In this document: piece after piece, positions 57,040 to 64,000 of the stretch | Layout of the letters: every line of letters starts with the position of its first letter | Numbering within the stretch: the first letter of the stretch is position 1 | Assembly (NCBI GenBank): GCA_963682025.1 | Contig: OY821518.1 | Location: 145,826,731-145,890,730, forward strand | Source of the DNA: Cordilura impudica | Taxonomy: Eukaryota; Arthropoda; Insecta; Diptera; Scathophagidae | Direction: 5' to 3' | DNA length: 64,000 nt | The notes under the pieces: generated by a model | The model's database searches: none | What the model saw: only the letters and a program-made list of their open reading frames with translations | What the model was told of the DNA's origin: nothing | Made by a program: the position numbers and the translations under genes

Positions 57040-57420
57040 ATATGTGTATATTACATACATTAATTAGTACATGACAAACAACCCCTGTTGGACATATTTT
57101 AGTTATAGTTCTCATCTACACAAACATTTTCCTCAAATATCGTTTCTAAATATTTTTTAGAAAAATACGTAGCCATAACAAATATGATGATCAAGATCAT
57201 TTTCAGCACATGGGCGACAATAACTTACACACAAAATTTTATCTAATTTATTCATATTTGCGAAAGTTTACATGGACATACAGACAAATAAATGGACGGA
57301 CGAATGGGCATTGCTAAATCGACTCTGGAAATAATTTTGAATAGTAAAAGGTAGGTCTCGGTAAGATATTTTTGGTAGTTATGAACATCAGCACAAACTC
57401 GTAATACACGAAATGGTAAT
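57040..57420 (-). mobile_element. INE-1/DINE-1-like fragment, subfamily A, minus strand
   Basis: On the minus strand it reads 'gagtttgtgctgatgttcataactaccaaaaatat', then 'gagtcgatttagcaatgcccattcgtccgtccat' and 'gtccatgtaaac'. This follows the subfamily A order with a decayed GTCY tract. Ends degraded. Confidence 0.68.
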
Positions 57421-59712
57421 TGGTATATACATTTGAATATAAAACAAAATATATGATCTTATCATTAGAATCAATTCTATATTGTCAGTTTAATTCGTTG
57501 AATATTAATTCGGAGCTATAATTGAACTAAGGACTAAATTTTACCCATATTGTGATGTCTGATGTATTATCCCAAATGATCACTTATGTAGAAATATTCT
57601 CCGCAAATAAATGCAACACTTCTAACCATTCTTAATGTAATCTCAGTACTCTTGTGTCTGGAAGTGTAAATATTATAGTGCTCTTTTTTCTATGAAAAAT
57701 TTACAATAAAAGCTACATTTAATAAGAAATTTAATTAGAACACACAATAGCACTAAATTGTCTGGCGGCAAATAATTTGCGAATATTCTAATAGTTGTTT
57801 TAATGCAGTTATAATTCAGATTATGCGAATAAATATTCATGTGTTGAGCGCTCATGAATGTGTGAACGTTAGTCTGACTTTTATTTTACGAAATGTGAAA
57901 AAAAAACTGTGTTTGAACTTTAGTTCTTGGAGTTGATCTGTCCTATATTTCGAAAATCGTTAGTATTGTATTTGTACCAAATCAAATATGGTTGCAAGAA
58001 AATAGTGTTGGTGCACTGTTAGAGATTAGATATTAGATATTAGATATTAGGAGCAATATTATCAAAATGCTTCAAGTCAGTAAATCATACACTGCTCTGT
58101 GTTACAGAATCTGTTGACTTATGGGTACTCAATATATAATCGGCTTTAAGCCTATTCAAATAAAAATTTTTAAACGAGATGAGTGCAACTAAACGAGAAA
58201 TGAGCTAATCGAATAACCGTAATGAAAAATGTGCTGTGTTACATTCAATTTCAATATCTTAGTATTGACATTGACATTTAATCAAACTTATACTTATCTA
58301 TGTAGGTGCATCCATTTTACCGGCTATTGCTGAACTTTTTTTTTTTTTTTAATATATTAGGACAGCCTAGAGTGCGTTTGTAGATGTAAGTGCATGTGTG
58401 ATTTGCTCTGTTCACCATTAACATTTTTATAGTTCTATTTATTTGATATGGGGCTTCTGAGTATTTTCATAATGAATAATTAAATAAAAGCTAGCAATAT
58501 ATGAATGACTGCATGCATACTGGTAATAAAGTCAGAATATGTGTGTAGATATAAAACCAAATTGGATGCTATTAAGAAAACATAAATATTTAGAATGTTT
58601 ATGCCAAGGTGTAACAAACTTAACACATACATACATACATATTTACATACACATTCTAATTTCCCATTAAGAACGAAACTAGTTATAATACATAAATATT
58701 CATTTACAGTGGCTTAGAGCAATAATTTAATTAGAGAGAAAAGTTTAATAGACCATAGTTATGATAACTAATTTTGTGAATAATGTTGGAATAAATTTCA
58801 ATTGAAGTTTAAATGTAATATTTATGTAGTAAAAATAAACAACATTATTTGATGTTTTTCAAGTGAGAGTCTTATTTGCTAAAAAAAAATTACGTAATTG
58901 GATTTCACCACTATTGCTATCATTTGCCTTATTTTCTTTTTTTGTTACAATATTAAATATTTTTATGCTAAATTTTGAATTTTTATTAACTAATATGATA
59001 ATATAACACTAAATTGTAAAAGATTTAAAAGAGAAAAACCCCTATTTTTTAGTTTGTAAATGACTTTTATTGTCTCCTTTCCATCCTCATACCAAGCGCC
59101 ATTTTTGCATTGCAAAAAGCCATCTTTGGCTTTTAGTTTTTTCGTACACGTAACTATCAACACCTAAAATTTTTCATCCACTAAATTCGGATCGACGATA
59201 GAAAGGAGTTCTGCCAACTTAGATTCATCCTTTATACAAACCTACATCTAACCACCTTGGATTCATCGTTTATACAAATCTACAATAACCATCGTTCGAT
59301 TATATGTTATATAAAACTACAAGCGGAATTGCTGAATTGTAAATCTAATCATTTATATAAAACTGAAAATTATTCATCTTTGGATTTATACGTTATACCC
59401 AACTACCATTATCTTGGATTCATCATATCAAGACTGAATTGTAAATAAAATGTAAGTTGCAATGAATTATAAATCGCTTTAATTGATTCCCAAGTAAGTT
59501 CACTGTAAGTTCCCCATTTATTGCTCAAATAATTTCCCAAAAAAAAAGGGAATCTACATATATATATTTAAAACCAAAGATGTTCGTTATGAAATCGTAG
59601 TATACAAGATTATGTGCGTTGAATCTTATTACATAACTCATAGCTCAACATTGAATTAGTTTGTTCTTAGAACAAGTTGAAAATATACTTCTAACTCTAA
59701 TCATCCAAATAC
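57421..59712. other. AT-rich sequence with simple repeats
   Basis: Includes (AGATATT)n near 58024-58050, a T17 run at 58338-58354 and (CATA)n at 58627-58642. 59210-59450 has loosely repeated 'ggattcatc.ttatacaaa.ctac' units. No gene recognised. Confidence 0.5.
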
Positions 59713-62330
59713 AAAAATGGAAAATGAAAAATGGAAAATGAAAAATGAAAACTGAAAAATGAGCAATGAAAAATGAGAAAAGAAAAATAAAAAATTAAAA
59801 ACGAAAATTAAAAATGAAAAATTAAAAATTCAAAATTCCAAATTAAAAATTAAAAATTACAAATTAAAAATTAAAAATTAAAATTAAAAATTAAAAATTA
59901 AAAATTAAAAATTAAAAATTAAAAATTAAAAATTAAAAATTAAAAATTAAAAATTAAAAATTAAAAATTAAAAATTAAAAATTAAAAATTAAAAATTAAA
60001 AATTAAAAATTAAAAATTAAAAATTAAAAATTAAAAATTAAAAATTAAAAATTAAAAATTAAAAATTAAAAATTAAAAATTAAAAATTTAAAAATTAAAA
60101 ATTAAAAATTAAAAATTAAAAATTAAAAATTAAAAATTAAAAATTAAAAATTAAAAATTAAAAATTAAAAATTAAAAATTAAAAATTAAAAATTAAAAAT
60201 TAAAAATTAAAAATTAAAAATTAAAAATTAAAAATTAAAAATTAAAAATTAAAAATTAAAAATTAAAAATTAAAAATTAAAAATTAAAAATTAAAAATTA
60301 AAAATTAAAAATTAAAAATTAAAAATTAAAAATTAAAAATTAAAAATTAAAAATTAAAAATTAAAAATTAAAAATTAAAAATTAAAAATTAAAAATTAAA
60401 AATTAAAAATTAAAAATTAAAAATTAAAAATTAAAAAATAAAAATTAAAAATTAAAAATTAAAAATTAAAAATTAAAAATTAAAAATTAAAAATTAAAAA
60501 TTCAAAATTCAAAATTCAAAATTCAAAATTAAAAATTAAAAATTAAAAATTAAAAATTAAAAATTAAAAATTAAAAATTAAAAATTAAAAATTAAAAATT
60601 AAAAATTAAAAATTAAAAATTAAAAATTAAAAATTAAAAATTAAAAATTAAAAATTAAAAATTAAAAATTAAAAATTAAAAATTAAAAATTAAAAATTAA
60701 AAATTAAAAATTAAAAATTAAAAATTAAAAATTAAAAATTAAAAATTAAAAATTAAAAATTAAAAATTAAAAATTAAAAATTAAAAATTAAAAATTAAAA
60801 ATTAAAAATTAAAAATTAAAAATTAAAAATTAAAAATTAAAAATTAAAAATTAAAAATTAAAAATTAAAAATTAAAAATTAAAAATTAAAAATTAAAAAT
60901 TAAAAATTAAAAATTAAAAATTAAAAATTAAAAATTAAAAATTAAAAATTAAAAATTAAAAATTAAAAATTAAAAATTAAAAATTAAAAATTAAAAATTA
61001 AAAATTAAAAATTAAAAATTAAAAATTAAAAATTAAAAATTAAAAATTAAAAATTAAAAATTAAAAATTAAAAATTAAAAATTAAAAATTAAAAATTAAA
61101 AATTAAAAATTAAAAATTAAAAATTAAAAATTAAAAATTAAAAAATAAAAATTAAAAATTAAAAATTAAAAATTAAAAATTCAAAATTCAAAATTCAAAA
61201 TTAAAAATTAAAAATTAAAAATTAAAAATTAAAAATTAAAAATTAAAAATTAAAAATTAAAAATTCAAAATTAAAAATTAAAAATTAAAAATTAAAAATT
61301 AAAAATTAAAAATTAAAAATTAAAAATTAAAAATTAAAAATTAAAAATTAAAAATTAAAAATTAAAAATTAAAAATTAAAAATTAAAAATTAAAAATTAA
61401 AAATTAAAAATTAAAAATTAAAAATTAAAAATTAAAAATTAAAAATTAAACATTAAAAATTAAACATTAAAAATTAAAAATTAAAAATTAAAAATTAAAA
61501 ATTAAAAATTAAAAATTAAAAATTAAAAATTAAAAATTAAAAATTAAAAATTAAAAATTAAAAATTAAAAATTAAAAATTAAAAATTAAAAATTAAAAAT
61601 TAGAAATTAAAAATTAAAAATTAAAAATTAAAAATTCAAAATTAAAATTTAAAAATTAAAAATTAAAAATTAAAAATTAAAAATTAAAAATTAAAAATTA
61701 AAAATTAAAAATTAAACATTAAAAATTAAAAATTAAAACTTAAAAATTAAAAATTAAAAATTAAAAATTAAAAATTAAAAATTAAAAATTAAAAATTAAA
61801 AATTAAAAATTAAAAATTAAAAATTAAAAATTAAAAATTAAAAATTAAAAATTAAAAATTAAAAATTAAAAATTAAAAATTAAAAATTAAAAATTAAAAA
61901 TTAAAAATTATAAATTAAAAATTAAAAATTAAAAATTAAAAATTAAAAATTAAAAATTAAAAATTAAAAATTAAAAATTAAAAATTAAAAATTAAAAATT
62001 AAAAATTAAAAATTAAAAATTAAAAATTAAAAATTAAAAATTAAAAATTAAAAATTAAAAATTAAAAATTAAAAATTAAAAATTAAAAATTAAAAATTAA
62101 AAATTAAAAATTAAAAATTAAAAATTAAAAATTAAAAATTAAAAATTAAAAATTAAAAATTAAAAATTAAAAATTAAAAATTAAAAATTAAAAATTAAAA
62201 ATTAAAAATTAAAAATTAAAAATTAAAAATTAAAAATTAAAAATTAAAAATTAAAAATTAAAAATTAAAAATTAAAAATTAAAAATTAAAAATTAAAAAT
62301 TAAAAATTAAAAATTAAAAATTAAAAATTA
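59713..62330. repeat. 2.6-kb heptamer array (AAAAATT)n
   Basis: About 370 copies of a 7-bp unit. The core from about 59870 is nearly pure AAAAATT. Variants are TTCAAAA (clusters at 60501-60530 and 61180-61200, singles near 61264 and 61633), AAACATT (61450-61470, 61716) and an extra-A unit (60439, 61146). The left ~150 bp is degenerate, with AAAATGG/AAAAATG units, while the right edge is sharp. No open frame of meaning. Confidence 0.97.
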
Positions 62331-62725
62331 GCTAATTCAGATAAAAATATTTTAAAATTTCCTTTTTTTAAAATTAATAATATCTGTAAGTTTTTAGCCA
62401 ATAATAAGTTTTTTTTTTTAATTATCATGAATTATCTCAAAAATTTCTTATAGGGTTCTAACGTTAGGTGTTAGAACGCTGGCTGCGTTATATAATGAAT
62501 TTCATTAGGGGTTTTCTGCTCTATTTACCGAAAAATAATGCCATTTTTCAAACATAACGAATTCTTTCTATAGAAGACACGATCATTGTTTTTTATAACA
62601 AGGAATTATAGTAGAAACTGGCCAACATGTAAGGCAATTAACTTTAAATTTAATTGGTATTCAAAATTTAAATATCAGTACCGACAACAGTTATAAAGTG
62701 GTAGCCGTACCCATTATCTGTTGTA
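62331..62725. other. Unassigned sequence between array and DINE end
   Basis: Nothing recognised. Moderate AT content. It may be interior sequence of the element whose 3' end follows. Confidence 0.4.
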
Positions 62726-62782
62726 ATATTGGGTTTAAGATGCAGGTGGCGGGTATCAGCCGAATTTAACACTCTTACTTGT
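62726..62782 (+). mobile_element. DINE-like 3' terminus
   Basis: GGTGGCGGGTATCAGCCGAA then TTTAACACTCTTACTTG, nearly the same ending as 54730-54776 but lacking one arm of the hairpin. Confidence 0.6.
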
Positions 62783-62989
62783 TTATAGTTCAAAACATCA
62801 ACACACACTTATTAAATTTAGTTTATCAAAAATTTTCTTCTTAATATGCCATGATAAATACATACATATATTTAAGGAAACAAAAGCATGAATATATTTA
62901 AATATATGTAACAAATAAATATCAAAACAATTAAAAGAAAATAGTGATCTCTATGATATTAAAAAAAAATTATTCGATAGTTTTCAATA

Positions 62990-63440
62990 TCAAAAATTAT
63001 AAAAAAGTAGTTTTTTAATAAAAGGTACTTTTATAAGAGAGTTATTTTTTAGAAAAAAATTCTCTTTTTTTTACAAAAATTTAGTTTTTAAAAAGGGATA
63101 CTTAAATAAAAAGATTTTTTTCAAATACGAGATACATTTAAAAAAATTTTATATTTTAAAGAAGTTACTTTATTAAGAAAAATTACTTTTTTAAATTAAA
63201 GATCCTTTTGTAAGAAAAGATGCTTTTTTCAGAAAATTTGCTTTTTTAAGAAAATTACTTTTTTCAGAAAGACAAGTTTTTAAGAAAAGTTACTGTTTTA
63301 AAAAAGGTACCTTTTTAAGAAAGGTATATTTTAAGAAAGCACTATTTCAAGAACGGTATTTTTTGAAAAAAAATTATTTTTTAAGATACATAATTTTTAA
63401 ATGTGTTTAAAAAGAAGTACTTTTTCAAAAAAGTTACTTT
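62990..63440. repeat. Irregular quasi-palindromic A/T array
   Basis: Recurring 'aaaagtactttttt', 'aaaggtactttt' and 'aaattactttttt' phrases every ~18-25 bp, as at 17990-18260, beside another minus-strand DINE fragment. Fold-back potential is evident; there is no coding signal. Confidence 0.6.
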
Positions 63441-63619
63441 TTTTTATTAAGCAAATGAAACATTTATAATGACGGCAACAATAGGAAGAGAAACAAAAAA
63501 CACATTGAATATTTAAATTTTTTTAGGAGTTCTTTTTCACATTTTTGTTCATATCTCGTAACGACTTTAACGATTTAAATTAACGATTTAAATTAGCAAC
63601 TCCTTCGGGATGTTAATAA

Positions 63620-63835
63620 GCGATTTTGTGAAAACGAAGAGTTTATATTAGATATTGAGGTTGTGATCGTCATTTCCATAGACAGACGGACAGACATTCA
63701 GGGCTAATTCAACTTCCAATATTATAAGGCTAAAGAAAATATATGGCTTTTGGGTCTCCGGTATTTATTTTGATGCGTTACAAACGGAATGACAGACCTG
63801 TATATACTCTCTGCAGAGCGGTGTGGATGGTATAA
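63620..63835 (-). mobile_element. INE-1/DINE-1-like fragment, subfamily B, minus strand
   Basis: On the minus strand it starts TTTTATACCATCCACACCGC, has 'gtcattccgtttgtaac' and a short GTCTGTCCGTCTG tract (63680-63695), then decays. Same part of subfamily B as 22995-23208. Confidence 0.75.
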
Positions 63836-64000
63836 AAATGTAAAAAAATAAGTGCAAAAATATACTCGGTCTAGGCCAACTCAGCCATACCCTACAGCAT
63901 GGGTATCAAAAAAAGGCATCGGAGAGGTCATAGATATACATAAAAAGTGACTTCTCAATTAAAACGATTTGGCCAAATCGTTTTTCGGGTTGTTCGTAAT

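Noticed and set aside
59713..62330. Heptamer array as telomere repeat
   Set aside because: The unit is AAAAATT, not TTAGG or any known telomerase repeat, flies lack telomerase, and the array is internal with TE sequence on both sides.
1..64000. tRNA, rRNA or snRNA genes
   Set aside because: I looked for tRNA-like A/B boxes and clover-leaf ends by eye and found only the primer site complementary to tRNA-Lys. No RNA gene could be supported.

Overview
The window reads as a piece of a fly (Diptera, probably a brachyceran) nuclear genome made almost entirely of transposable elements and their debris. The base composition is strongly AT-rich. It has non-LTR, LTR, Tc1/mariner, PIF/Harbinger, Transib and Helitron sequences, no bacterial-style gene packing, and repeated copies of an element like the dipteran INE-1/DINE-1/mini-me group: a terminal hairpin, a (GTCY)n tract, and a 3' hairpin before CTTACTTG. 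The species cannot be fixed from this. I could not support any single-copy host gene, tRNA, rRNA or CRISPR array.

Layout. 0-7 kb: a DINE-like element, a decayed mariner, and a 1.24 kb DD41D ('rosa'-type) element with TA duplications. 7.46-10.22 kb: an LTR element keeping both LTRs, a tRNA-Lys-like primer site, an env-like gene and a polypurine tract, but no gag-pol. 11-14.5 kb: a dead Helitron helicase containing a ~250 bp patch about 99% identical to that env, next to a jockey-type endonuclease fragment. 15.3-16.6 kb: a second DD41D element. 17-25 kb: DINE fragments, Helitron-like non-autonomous elements, a 21-G run and AT-rich filler. 25-29 kb: a minus-strand jockey-type retrotransposon interrupted by a DINE. 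30.6-31.2 kb: a nested tandem repeat.

33.0-38.6 kb holds the best-preserved gene: a full-length I-clade non-LTR retrotransposon in a perfect 12-bp target duplication, with ORF2 (endonuclease, reverse transcriptase, RNase H, zinc knuckle) uninterrupted and ORF1 broken by two frameshifts. 39-43 kb: a CR1/jockey-like remnant and a PIF/Harbinger transposase remnant. 43.35-46.60 kb: a complete-length Transib (RAG1-related) transposon with a 5-bp CGACG duplication. Its ends begin CACAGTG, the canonical V(D)J recombination-signal heptamer, followed at 22 and 23 bp by a GCAAAAATC nonamer.

46.7-54.8 kb: two copies of a second DINE-like subfamily and at least two inverted-repeat insertions nested among their tails. 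55.9-57.0 kb: a non-LTR 3' end split by a Harbinger-type MITE that itself contains another repeat. 59.7-62.3 kb: a 2.6 kb array of the heptamer AAAAATT. The rest to 64 kb is DINE pieces and an A/T-rich quasi-palindromic array.

The elements do not form a pathway. The window is a stratigraphy of nested insertions. The younger layers are the I-like element, Transib, the DD41D copies and the env-only LTR element. The older layers are mariner, Helitron helicase, jockey and Harbinger.
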